Positions 1 through 8,000 of a stretch of 46,068 nt of DNA are shown here, piece by piece. The notes beneath the pieces were generated by a model that worked only from the letters and a program-made list of their open reading frames with translations, searched no databases and had not been told where the DNA came from. The stretch comes from Methanobacteriota archaeon (GTDB lineage: Archaea; Thermoplasmatota; Poseidoniia; MGIII; CG-Epi1). Numbering within the stretch: position 1 is the stretch's first letter; each line of letters opens with the position of its first letter. Both the position numbers and the translations under genes were made by a program. The stretch is from the NCBI GenBank assembly GCA_029977605.1, contig JAPOKN010000004.1:1-46068 (forward strand), in the 5' to 3' direction.

Positions 1-64
1 TGATCATCTAAATATCCCAATTCCTGACAAAACAATAAATGCAACCTCTTCTCAAACGTAATTA

Positions 65-141
65 GGGCCTGTAGCCTAGCCTGGAAGGGCGTCTGGCTTC
101 TAACCAGAAGATCCAGGGTTCGAATCCCTGCAGGCCCGCCA
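65..141 (+). tRNA. tRNA-Arg (anticodon TCT)
   Basis: The sequence folds as a full cloverleaf. A perfect 7-bp acceptor stem pairs 65-71 with 131-137. The anticodon stem TCTGG/CCAGA encloses the loop CTTCTAA, giving anticodon TCT (reads AGA). The T arm is CAGGG-TTCGAAT-CCCTG at 114-130. The discriminator base is G138 and the CCA end is encoded at 139-141. No intron is visible. Bases 1-64 upstream hold nothing I recognise. Confidence 0.96.
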
Positions 142-147
142 CTTATT

Positions 148-1149
148 TTAGAAAGGTAATTTTGTCAAATCTACGTTTCCACCAGTCAATATAATTCCAA
201 CAGTTTCAATGTTATCTAGTTTTCTAAATTCGGGAGTTAAAATTGCTGCAAGAGGTGTTGCACAGCTCGGCTCAATTATAATTTTCATTCTTTCCCATAT
301 TAATTTCATTGCAGTAATTACTTCATCATCATCTACAGTGATTATGGCTTCTAAGTGATCTTTCAAAATTTTCCAAGTATTTTCCCCCATGCTGGTTAGA
401 AGTCCGTCACAAATAGTATCAGGATTCTCTTGAGGCAAAAGTTTTCCTTGTTTTAAAGATCTATATGCGTCATCAGCCCCTTTTGGTTCAGCTCCAAATA
501 ACCTAACATTAGGTAGCATATGTTTAGCAGTAATACATGTTCCAGACATTAGTCCACCACCTCCAATTGGAGCACAAATGGCATCTAATTCTTCAATATC
601 TTCTATCAATTCTAATGCAGCAGTACCTTGTCCTGCGATTACCTTCGGCTCATTAAATGGATGAACGACATATGCGCCAGTTTTTTCAGCAATTTTTTCT
701 AATGTTTCTCTTCTTGCTTTCAGAGTAGGTTCACACAAAGTAATCTTAGCATTGTATCCTTCTACGGCTTGAATTTTAACTTTTGGAGCATTTTTAGGCA
801 TAACTATGTATGCCGGAATATTCCGTTTCATTGCAGCATATGCTACAGCTTGTGCATGGTTTCCACTACTGTGCGTGCAAACTCCCTTTTTGGCTTCTTC
901 CTCAGATAAAGATGATATAGCATTCCACCCTCCTCGAAATTTGAATGCGCCTATCTTCTGGAAATTTTCGCACTTAAAGAATACTTTTTTACCAGTTAAA
1001 TGATCTATTGTTTTATTGGTAAAGATAGGGGTTCGATGACCGTGCCCTTCAATTATTTTTGATGCAGCAATTACATCTTCCATTGATGCCGCATATTTTG
1101 CCATTGTGTTATTTACATTAGATGGCTTGTAAAAAAGGTTGATACGCAT
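148..1149 (-). CDS. Serine racemase / threonine dehydratase-like PLP enzyme
   Basis: This is a fold-type II PLP enzyme of 333 aa, the usual length. It should deaminate or racemise serine/threonine in the cytoplasm. Visible landmarks are the PLP lysine K70 in AFKFRGG, the SSGNHAQ loop at 94-100 that contains the racemase-type serine (S95), the phosphate-binding GGGGL at 196-200, and E221/A225/D227 in EPKGADDAY. That last trio matches the Mg-binding site of eukaryotic serine racemase. The stretch around WERMKIIIEPS also resembles serine racemase closely. An in-frame ATG at codon 16 (position 1104) is a credible alternative start, because family alignment begins near there. Whether racemisation or deamination dominates cannot be read from sequence. 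It is transcribed divergently from TBP. Confidence 0.88.
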   Translation of the reverse strand: MRINLFYKPSNVNNTMAKYAASMEDVIAASKIIEGHGHRTPIFTNKTIDHLTGKKVFFKCENFQKIGAFKFRGGWNAISSLSEEEAKKGVCTHSSGNHAQAVAYAAMKRNIPAYIVMPKNAPKVKIQAVEGYNAKITLCEPTLKARRETLEKIAEKTGAYVVHPFNEPKVIAGQGTAALELIEDIEELDAICAPIGGGGLMSGTCITAKHMLPNVRLFGAEPKGADDAYRSLKQGKLLPQENPDTICDGLLTSMGENTWKILKDHLEAIITVDDDEVITAMKLIWERMKIIIEPSCATPLAAILTPEFRKLDNIETVGIILTGGNVDLTKLPF

Positions 1150-1211
1150 ATTTTTCGTCGTATTTAAGTTTAATATTTGTATTTCTTTCTTTTAAAAAGG
1201 GTATTTAAACC

Positions 1212-1220
1212 TTTAAATAG
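1212..1220 (+). promoter_or_regulatory. Probable TATA box of the TBP operon
   Basis: TTTAAATAG lies about 40 nt before the TBP ATG, and a second candidate (TTTATATA, 1226-1233) lies closer. A strong GAGGAGG ribosome-binding site at about 1244-1250 implies a short leader, which favours the upstream box. The promoter is inferred from sequence only. Confidence 0.5.
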
Positions 1221-1254
1221 GCCCTTTATATACACAGTTCTCCGAGGAGGAACT

Positions 1255-1806
1255 ATGGCAGAAATTATAGTAGTAAACGTGGTAGCCAGTGCATCAATTG
1301 GTAAAGAATTGATGCTTCAAGATATTGCTTTTCAGTTAGAAGGAGCAGAGTATGATCAGGATAGATTCCCAGGTTTGATTTACAAACTAGCTGAACCTAA
1401 AACTGCAGTATTGATATTCAGAAGCGGTAAAGTTGTCTGTACAGGTGCAAGATCAATTCCAGATGTTCATGTTGCAATAAACAAGGTTGTTGATGAATTA
1501 AGAGTCTTAGATATGCCTGTTAAAGATGAACCAGATATTGTTATTCAAAATATTGTAGCAACAACTAATTTGGAATCTACACTTAATTTGATTCAGATTG
1601 CAATGTCATTAGGTTTTGAGAATGTAGAATACGAGCCTGAAGCATTTCCTGGTCTAGTTTACCGTATGGACGATCCAAAAGTTGTTCTTTTATTGTTCGG
1701 TAGCGGTAAAATGGTGTGCGTTGGAGCTAGAGAAGTTAATAACATCAAAGACGCTGTTCGAAACATCAAAGAAGAGTTATCAACAGCAGGTTTAATGAGG
1801 ACATAA
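1255..1806 (+). CDS. tbp: TATA-box binding protein (TBP)
   Basis: This is the archaeal general transcription factor that binds TATA boxes and recruits TFB and RNA polymerase. The product is 183 aa and consists of two TBP half-repeats. Each contains the FPGL(I/V)YR/KL segment and the FxSGKxVCxGAR segment (first repeat near residues 38-70, second near 130-160), and NIVATTNLEST opens the second. The reading frame extends upstream to 1177, but the ATG at 1255 is preceded by GAGGAGG and begins the conserved MAEIIVVNVVAS, so it is the start. The C terminus ends in LMRT without the acidic tail seen in many euryarchaeal TBPs. It heads an operon with a 57-aa protein, aIF5A and agmatinase. Confidence 0.96.
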   Translation: MAEIIVVNVVASASIGKELMLQDIAFQLEGAEYDQDRFPGLIYKLAEPKTAVLIFRSGKVVCTGARSIPDVHVAINKVVDELRVLDMPVKDEPDIVIQNIVATTNLESTLNLIQIAMSLGFENVEYEPEAFPGLVYRMDDPKVVLLLFGSGKMVCVGAREVNNIKDAVRNIKEELSTAGLMRT

Positions 1807-1810
1807 GTCC

Positions 1811-1984
1811 ATGATTAGTATAGAGCAATTGATTCAACGATTAGAGGCTTTACACGAAGAGAATAATGATCAAGCATTAGAAGTATCAATAGATATCTTC
1901 AATCGTTTAAGGCGCAATATTTCTGGACGCAATACTCTTTATGGGTATCTCTCAGATGACATGTGGCGCGATTTAGAGTGGTGA
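1811..1984 (+). CDS. 57-aa conserved-looking hypothetical protein
   Basis: This small gene has an ATG start 4 nt after the TBP stop and a TGA 4 nt before the aIF5A ATG, so it sits as a tightly spaced operon member. The product begins MISIEQLIQRLEALHEEN and ends DDMWRDLEW. It is charged and predicted to be largely helical, with an amphipathic N-terminal half and two tryptophans near the C terminus. It has no signal peptide, no membrane segment and no cysteine. I do not recognise a family. The spacing makes a real gene likely; its function is unknown. Confidence 0.72.
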   Translation: MISIEQLIQRLEALHEENNDQALEVSIDIFNRLRRNISGRNTLYGYLSDDMWRDLEW

Positions 1985-1988
1985 ATAA

Positions 1989-2384
1989 ATGAGTCAAACA
2001 TCAATTCAAGAAATTAGGACTTTGAAAGTAGGCAGATACATTGTCATAGACGATGAACCATGTAAATTAGTTGAATACGTTACATCTAAACCAGGAAAAC
2101 ACGGTGAAGCAAAAGCCCGTATGGTCGCTATTGGTCTTTTCGATGGTCAGAAAAGGTCTTTGGTACACCCTGTAAAACATAAGGTTCACGTACCTCAAGT
2201 AGATCGCCGTAAAGCTCAAGTTTTAGCCAATTTAGGATCTGAAATTCAGATGATGGATTTAGAAGATTACAATACATTCAATGTGCCTTTATCCGTCATT
2301 CCAGAAAAATTTCATGGAAATATGGAACCTGGAAATGAAATAGTATATCTATCTGCTATGGGTAGAGTCCTGGTAACAGACTAA
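1989..2384 (+). CDS. Translation factor aIF5A (hypusine-containing)
   Basis: This is archaeal IF5A, 131 aa, which binds the ribosome and relieves stalling at difficult peptide motifs. The hypusination loop TSKPGKHGEA is intact, with the modified lysine at K37. The N-terminal SH3-like barrel (about 1-70) and the C-terminal OB fold (about 71-131) have normal length. The gene starts 4 nt after the preceding small gene and ends 1 nt before the GTG of the agmatinase homologue. That arrangement suggests co-expression of the factor with an enzyme that can supply or resolve the polyamine part of hypusine. Confidence 0.96.
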   Translation: MSQTSIQEIRTLKVGRYIVIDDEPCKLVEYVTSKPGKHGEAKARMVAIGLFDGQKRSLVHPVKHKVHVPQVDRRKAQVLANLGSEIQMMDLEDYNTFNVPLSVIPEKFHGNMEPGNEIVYLSAMGRVLVTD

Positions 2385-2385
2385 A

Positions 2386-3246
2386 GTGACAGAATTCTTC
2401 GCAGACGCAGAGTCATCATTTGACAATTCTAAATTTGTATATTATGGATATCCTTATGATGGAACGGCTTGTTTCAGAAAGGGAGCTTCTTTAGCTCCAG
2501 ATGAGATACGTAAACACAGCTATAATTTTGAAACTTACTTACTAGAGTTAGGAGTAGATATTACAGATGTTTCTATGAATGATTGGGGAAATATTGATGT
2601 TTCCTCAGATCAAGAAAAAAATGAAACTGCAGTTGAAGAGTTAGTCTCTAAAATTGTTAACGCAAATAAATTCCCCATAGGTTTAGGGGGCGAGCATTCG
2701 TTGACTCCTCCTGCAGTCAAAGCTTTACATTCAAAATATCCTACTTTATCTGTTGTAATTTTAGATGCTCATTTAGACTTTAGAAAAGAATACGAGGGCA
2801 ATCCTCTCTCTCATGCCACCGTAACTAGGAGAGTTAGCGAAATAGTTGGTATAGAAAAAGTACGTCCAGTGGGTATTCGCTCGGTGTCTCAATCTGAAAT
2901 TTCAGAGGCTAGGTCAGTTGGATTGAACTTTTTGGAATCTGGTTGGACTGAGCTTAGAGAATATTTATCAGACGTTATTGAAGATTTAGAAGGGCCGATT
3001 TATTTGAGTTTAGATATGGATGCCGTAGATCCAGCATTTGCACCGGGAGTAGGAACTCCTGAACCTTTGGGTATGACACCTTATGAAGTAATACAGACAG
3101 TCAACTTCTTTGCAGATAGAATAGTAGGTTTTGACTGTGTTGAAGTTTGTCCACCTCATGACAACGGCAATACTTCTGCGCTTGCTGCAAGGTTAATTCG
3201 TCATTTAGTAGGTGCCGTATGGCAATCTCAGCAAAGATTCAAATAA
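2386..3246 (+). CDS. speB: Agmatinase-family ureohydrolase
   Basis: This 286-aa arginase/agmatinase-family enzyme is expected to hydrolyse agmatine to putrescine and urea. All six binuclear Mn ligands are present: H104 in GGEHS, D127/H129/D131 in DAHLDFR, and D210/D212 in SLDMDAVDPA. The GTPEPLG stretch is typical of agmatinases. The start is GTG, 1 nt after the aIF5A stop. In Haloferax volcanii an agmatinase-like protein is required for hypusination, where deoxyhypusine synthase uses agmatine and the guanidino group must then be removed. The direct linkage here supports that role, although free agmatine may also be a substrate. Confidence 0.92.
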   Translation: MTEFFADAESSFDNSKFVYYGYPYDGTACFRKGASLAPDEIRKHSYNFETYLLELGVDITDVSMNDWGNIDVSSDQEKNETAVEELVSKIVNANKFPIGLGGEHSLTPPAVKALHSKYPTLSVVILDAHLDFRKEYEGNPLSHATVTRRVSEIVGIEKVRPVGIRSVSQSEISEARSVGLNFLESGWTELREYLSDVIEDLEGPIYLSLDMDAVDPAFAPGVGTPEPLGMTPYEVIQTVNFFADRIVGFDCVEVCPPHDNGNTSALAARLIRHLVGAVWQSQQRFK

Positions 3247-3248
3247 AT

Positions 3249-3860
3249 TCAGTATTCAACGGGTACAGGATCTAAACTTCTCCACATATACCAAGTCGCT
3301 ATAGAGCACCATGGGCTCCACTTTTCCTTAAATTTCATTAATTTTTCTTTGCTAAGTTTTTCCTTGTTATTATAATGTAGGTTAATTGCATTAACTAATC
3401 CAATGTCTCCGAGTGGTAAAATATTAGTTCTACCCAATCTAAAAATGAGAAACATATCTGCAGTCCAAGGGCCAATCCCTTTAATTTTACACAATTCATT
3501 ACTTACTTCCTCATCGTTCATATCTTCCCAATCTAATTCAGATAGGTTAGCATTTACAATATTCATTATATAATTCGATTTAGTGTTGGAAAGCCCGGTT
3601 TTTCGCATATCCTCAATACTTAACCGCAGTAGATTTTTCTCAGTTATTGAATTGTCACACGCATCATCTAGCCTGTTCCAAATTGCATCTGCAGCTCTTA
3701 CTGAAATTTGTTGGCCTACTACAGATCTTACTAGCGTGTGCAAGGTGTCATTTTTCATTTCCATTCTTTCTTTGGGATAATTGGCTATAATTTTTGCAAT
3801 AACGTTATCATTTTTACTTAAATCTGTCACTGCTTTATCCCACTCAGCAAGCATATTCAT
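3249..3860 (-). CDS. alkA: AlkA-type DNA-3-methyladenine glycosylase
   Basis: This 203-aa HhH-GPD base-excision glycosylase removes alkylated purines from DNA. The N-terminal helical part contains TLVRSVVGQQIS (residues 40-53), typical of AlkA/MAG1. The helix-hairpin-helix is CKIKGIGPWTA (124-134), and the catalytic aspartate is D152 in LPLGDIGL. No [4Fe-4S] cysteine cluster follows, which argues against endonuclease III or MutY. It lacks the extra N-terminal beta domain of E. coli AlkA, as in the shorter yeast and Bacillus types. The stop lies 2 nt from the agmatinase stop, so the genes converge. A start at M3 is equally possible. Confidence 0.92.
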   Translation of the reverse strand: MNMLAEWDKAVTDLSKNDNVIAKIIANYPKERMEMKNDTLHTLVRSVVGQQISVRAADAIWNRLDDACDNSITEKNLLRLSIEDMRKTGLSNTKSNYIMNIVNANLSELDWEDMNDEEVSNELCKIKGIGPWTADMFLIFRLGRTNILPLGDIGLVNAINLHYNNKEKLSKEKLMKFKEKWSPWCSIATWYMWRSLDPVPVEY

Positions 3861-3912
3861 TTAGTTTGAATACCGCGTACCTAAAATAGAGCTACGTTGG
3901 TGGAAAATATGT

Positions 3913-3999
3913 GCGGGGGTCGCATAGTCTGGCCAATTGCGTCGGGCTCAAAATCCGATCCTTAGTGGTACGTGGGTTCGAATCCCTCCCCCCGCACCA
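3913..3999 (+). tRNA. tRNA-Leu (anticodon CAA)
   Basis: This class II tRNA has a long variable arm. The acceptor GCGGGGG (3913-3919) pairs with CCCCCGC (3989-3995). The anticodon stem TCGGG/TCCGA holds the loop CTCAAAA, giving anticodon CAA (reads TTG). The discriminator A3996 is followed by an encoded CCA. The 3' end abuts the stop codon of the ferredoxin gene on the other strand with no gap. Confidence 0.95.
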
Positions 4000-4338
4000 T
4001 TACAGTTCAATTAAACATCTTTTAACAACATTTCCATCGATTAAATGTTCTTTTACTATTTCAGGGATGTCTTTCTCCGGATTCACAACAGAATACCACA
4101 CACCTTCAGGATAAATTACGATAGTTGGCCCTTGTTCACAAAAATCTAAACATCCAGCAGAATTGATTCTAATGTTCTTTTTTGCATAATTATCTAATTC
4201 CTTTTTGAATAATGCTTTTATGTCACCTTTACTTTTTTTGGAACAGCATTCTCTTGGATGTCCATTTTCTCTTTTATTTTCACAAACAAACACGTGTCTA
4301 TCAAATCCAACAACTTTTCTACCTTTTGGATCCTTCAT
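4000..4338 (-). CDS. Thioredoxin-like [2Fe-2S] ferredoxin
   Basis: This is a small cytoplasmic electron carrier, 112 aa from the chosen start. It shows the thioredoxin-like 2Fe-2S pattern: one Cys in VFVCEN, a second about 12 residues on in ECCSK, then C-x3-C in SAGCLDFCEQGP. The following YPEGVWYSVV and a C-terminal helix fit the family. The frame is open to an ATG at 4356, but the ATG at 4338 forms an ATGA overlap with the PdxT stop, the usual sign of translational coupling, so I prefer it. The cluster type and family are well supported; the redox partner is unknown. Confidence 0.87.
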   Translation of the reverse strand: MKDPKGRKVVGFDRHVFVCENKRENGHPRECCSKKSKGDIKALFKKELDNYAKKNIRINSAGCLDFCEQGPTIVIYPEGVWYSVVNPEKDIPEIVKEHLIDGNVVKRCLIEL

Positions 4339-4871
4339 TGCAATCCTCTTAACCACATTTCGTGAAAATAGGTGTCATTAGTTAGTTCAGGATGAAATGT
4401 TAATGCCATATTTTTTCTATCAGTACATGCTACTATCTCACCTTTGCAAAATGCAATTGGTTTCGAATTTCCTACTTTCGTTATTGCTGGAGCTCTAATG
4501 AAAACGCCTCTAAAATTTGGATAATCTTCAATTTCCAATTTTTCCTCAAATGAATCTATCTGTCTTCCGTAAAAATTTCGATCAATAACATAATCCATTT
4601 TTTCAAATGTAATATCATCGCTTTTACCTAATAGTATGGCTCCAGCACAAGTTCCCATAATTGGCATATCACTTTTCATTATGAAATCCCAAAGATTAGC
4701 ATTAACAAGTAACTTACGCAGTGTAGTAGATTCGCCGCCAGGCATAATCAAGCCATCAATGTCTCTTATGTCTTCTGTATTTCTTATTTCCTTGTTACTG
4801 ATATTTAGCGAATCCAAAGCTGCACAATGCTCCGAAACTGCACCCTGAAGAGCTAATACACCGATAAGCAT
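4335..4871 (-). CDS. pdxT: PdxT, glutaminase subunit of PLP synthase
   Basis: This 178-aa class I glutamine amidotransferase releases ammonia from glutamine for pyridoxal-5'-phosphate synthesis by its partner PdxS. The family signatures are GVLALQGAVSEH at the N terminus, PGGESTT at 44-50, the nucleophile C75 in GTCAGAILL, and the His/Glu pair H160/E162 in FHPELT. PdxS is not in this window. The gene is upstream of and coupled to the ferredoxin gene by a 4-nt overlap. It is not PurQ: the GGEST and FHPEL motifs are PdxT-specific. Confidence 0.94.
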   Translation of the reverse strand: MLIGVLALQGAVSEHCAALDSLNISNKEIRNTEDIRDIDGLIMPGGESTTLRKLLVNANLWDFIMKSDMPIMGTCAGAILLGKSDDITFEKMDYVIDRNFYGRQIDSFEEKLEIEDYPNFRGVFIRAPAITKVGNSKPIAFCKGEIVACTDRKNMALTFHPELTNDTYFHEMWLRGLQ

Positions 4872-4939
4872 AAATTGAATAGAATTTTACCCTTAAAATA
4901 GCTTCTCATTTTTTCTTTCAAAAAAATAAATGCCAACCT

Positions 4940-4948
4940 TTATAATAT
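4940..4948 (+). promoter_or_regulatory. TATA box of the 2374-aa surface protein gene
   Basis: TTTATAATA lies about 74-82 nt before the ATG at 5022 and predicts a transcript start near 4970, leaving a leader of about 50 nt. An AAGGTG ribosome-binding-like element lies near 5010-5015. This is inferred from sequence only. Confidence 0.55.
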
Positions 4949-4972
4949 ATTGGCGTCATGTATGTAATCCTT

Positions 4973-4994
4973 CAACGGGCTAAAACCTGTTGAT
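4973..4994 (+). promoter_or_regulatory. 5'-leader inverted repeat before the giant protein gene
   Basis: TCAACGGG (4973-4980) pairs with CCTGTTGA (4987-4994) around the 6-nt loop CTAAAA. One pair is G-T. Partly complementary CCTT and AAGG flanks could extend it. It starts at about the predicted transcript start, so it could stabilise the mRNA or be a protein-binding site. Function is not established. Confidence 0.4.
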
Positions 4995-5021
4995 TTAAGG
5001 ACTCAACCAAGGTGTGTACAT

Positions 5022-8000
5022 ATGCAAGAAACCTATAAAATAGAAAAGAGAGATTGGGCTGCAACCCTAATGGCTGTTGTAGTCGTCGTGACTATGGTCA
5101 CCAGTACATTCGTACTGTTTGCACCAGAGGCATCGGCAAGAACCGGTAGCGATAGCTACGGTTATAGTTTTAAAGATTCAGCAGAAACTGATGGTCCAAC
5201 TTATGATTGGACAGATATTGTAAGTAGTGGAACAAAATTACTTGGCAGTACAACTGATGGAGCGCAAGGTCCATTTAACATCGGATTCGATTTTGAATTT
5301 TATGAAACCTCGTACGACAAGTTTTACAATGGAGGAGACAACGGTTACATTACATTCGGCGGAGCAGTTTCGAATGCTTGGACGCCTTATGCACTTCCAG
5401 CAACTCAACTTGGCCAAAATGCAATAGTTGCAGGATGGTTTGACGGTGGTTTCTGTACATCTAGAAATCCTAACTCTGGAGTTTATTATGAAACCGTAGG
5501 AGACGAAGGATCTAGACAATTAATTATACAAATGCAAGACCAAGTATACTGGAGTGCTAGAGATGGCAGTTCATATTGTAACAGTGGAAGTGCCTGGGCA
5601 ACTAACACAATTACTTGGCAAATTCTTTTGAACGAAGGTTCCAACAGTATTGTATTACAATATAAAGATGCAACCGGCGGTTCATTTTACGATAACGAAT
5701 ATCTGACATCAGGTATTCAAGGTGTTGTAGATGGTACTCAATATGGTCTACAATACAAATACAGGTCTACACCATCTTCGACTATAGCAGATGAAACTGC
5801 AGTCAAGTTTGTAGCACCACCTCCAAAGAGAAATGACTTGAAATTGTCAGCAACTACTATCCCACAGCCAATTTCATTGGCAGAAGATAACATTCTAGGT
5901 GCAACTGTAACCAACAACGGAGTTAACTGTGATACTGCAGGAGATTGTACTCCAGTACCAGAAACTGACGTTGATGTTACAGCTAGTATATTTTCAGTTA
6001 AAGAAACAGTCACAGAGTTTGACTTTGATGATAGATCAAATGCTGAAGGATGGACTCATTCCGGTATAGGCGGAGCTTCAAGTAAGTGGACTCAAGCACT
6101 GAATGATGGTGTTGGAAATTACAACTACGGTGAAGAAGGAACTGACGATGGTTCATGGTCTTCAGGACGTAAATCAACAACTTTCAGTGGATTGTTCAGC
6201 GATAATCAAAGAATTCACTACGATGGAACAGATATACTCGTAGCAGATGATGGATCTAACTCAGTTAAGAAAATTGATACTACAGATAATTCTGTAACAA
6301 CTATACTCGGACCTGACCTAACAAATTTACGAAATGTTCTTGATGTAACTTCTGATGAAGATTATTATTATACATTGGCAAGAGCATCCAGTACTTATTC
6401 CTCAACAACACGCATATGTAAATGGGATAGAGATGATGGTGCAATGGTAGGTTCTTGTTCAACTGCAGGAAAATATGGTACAGCATTAACTATCTATGAA
6501 GATGCAGACGAATTATTCCTTCTTCAAACATCATCAAGTAGTACATACCGTAAGATTGTAGGTTTCTCTACATCTAACTTAGCAACTAACGGAAAATCAA
6601 TTAGTTATGGTAGTGGAGTATCATCATACTACTATTCACAAGATATTGATGCAGATGAAAATACAGGAGATGTTTACATTTCATACAGAGAATATAATGG
6701 CCGAATGAGAGCTTACGAAAGAGCTACAGACGGTAGTTACTGTGCAAGTACCTCTTGTTACACTCAAGTTTACACTGGAGCCAGGTATCCAATCAGTATG
6801 GAAGTTCATGATAACTACGCATACATAATGGGATACTATTACTCATCATGGTATGGAGGTATCAAGAAAATGCCTACCAACTCTTTGAGTAGTATAACAA
6901 CAGTTATTTCTTCGTTCACACAAGGAACTTACAAAGGTTCTCTTGCAATAACTGATTCGGAAGATATCTACGTGTCTAGTAATTATGCATACAGTTACTA
7001 TAATTTCTTGAATTATCAAGATGCAGTATATTACTTTGAATCTGGAAGTACTTCAGGTACAGCTACTACTACAATTGGTCCAGCACCAACATATCTTGCA
7101 GCATTGAGCTCTCCAGCAATGGATCTTAGTGACGCAGTAGGATTAGAGATGTCTTTCAAAATCTCGTATAATTTCTACTTCAGATACGAAGGAGCTTACT
7201 TAGAAGTTTCAACAGATGGTGGAAATAACTGGGAATACATCAGTAATGATAAATTATCAGGTAAGAAATATTATGGAACTACCTACACAACATGGGGTAA
7301 CCCATTGGTAACTTCAAGAGATGCATGGACTTACTATGATACAGATGGTCGATATTCCTCTTATTCTAACACAGAAAATTGGAAAGAGACTACTGCAACA
7401 TTGGATGAATACACAGGATATGATGACGTACGTCTTCGTTTCGTTGTCGGATATAATACATATTCAATGTCATACTATAATGCATTCTTCAGAGTAGATG
7501 ATGTGTCTTTTACAGCACTAGAAGCAGATGAAACTTTTGCAACAGAAACCCAAACTATAGATTCTCTTGATTTCAAAGCATCAGAATCAGTAAGTTTCTT
7601 TGCAACAAATAAATTCAAGCCTAGCGCAGAAGGATTGCAGGTTGGCGATACAGTAGGAATATCTATTAATGTTCCAGGAAACGCTAATGATGAAGACAAA
7701 ACAAATCAACGTGTAGTTGTCTTTAGAGAAGTAAAATATGTTATATTTTCAGATGACTTCGAAGGTGGAGATAAAGGTTGGACTGATGGAAAAGTTCAAT
7801 ACGGAACTAGTGATTGGGCAGTCCGCTCAATTTCCGCATCAAGTGGTGCAAATTCGATGGACAGTGGTTACAGAAACAGTAATCCAGTTCCTTCTGATAC
7901 TTATGTTTCCACACCAGCATTAGATCTAGGTTTACCTGTTGAAGCTGAACTTCAAATGAAAATAGCATATTATGGATATTATACATATGATGGATACCAA

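Noticed and set aside
4335..4871. The glutaminase near the purine genes as PurQ
   Set aside because: PGGESTT, GTCAGAILL and FHPELT are PdxT signatures, and the gene is 10 kb from purL.
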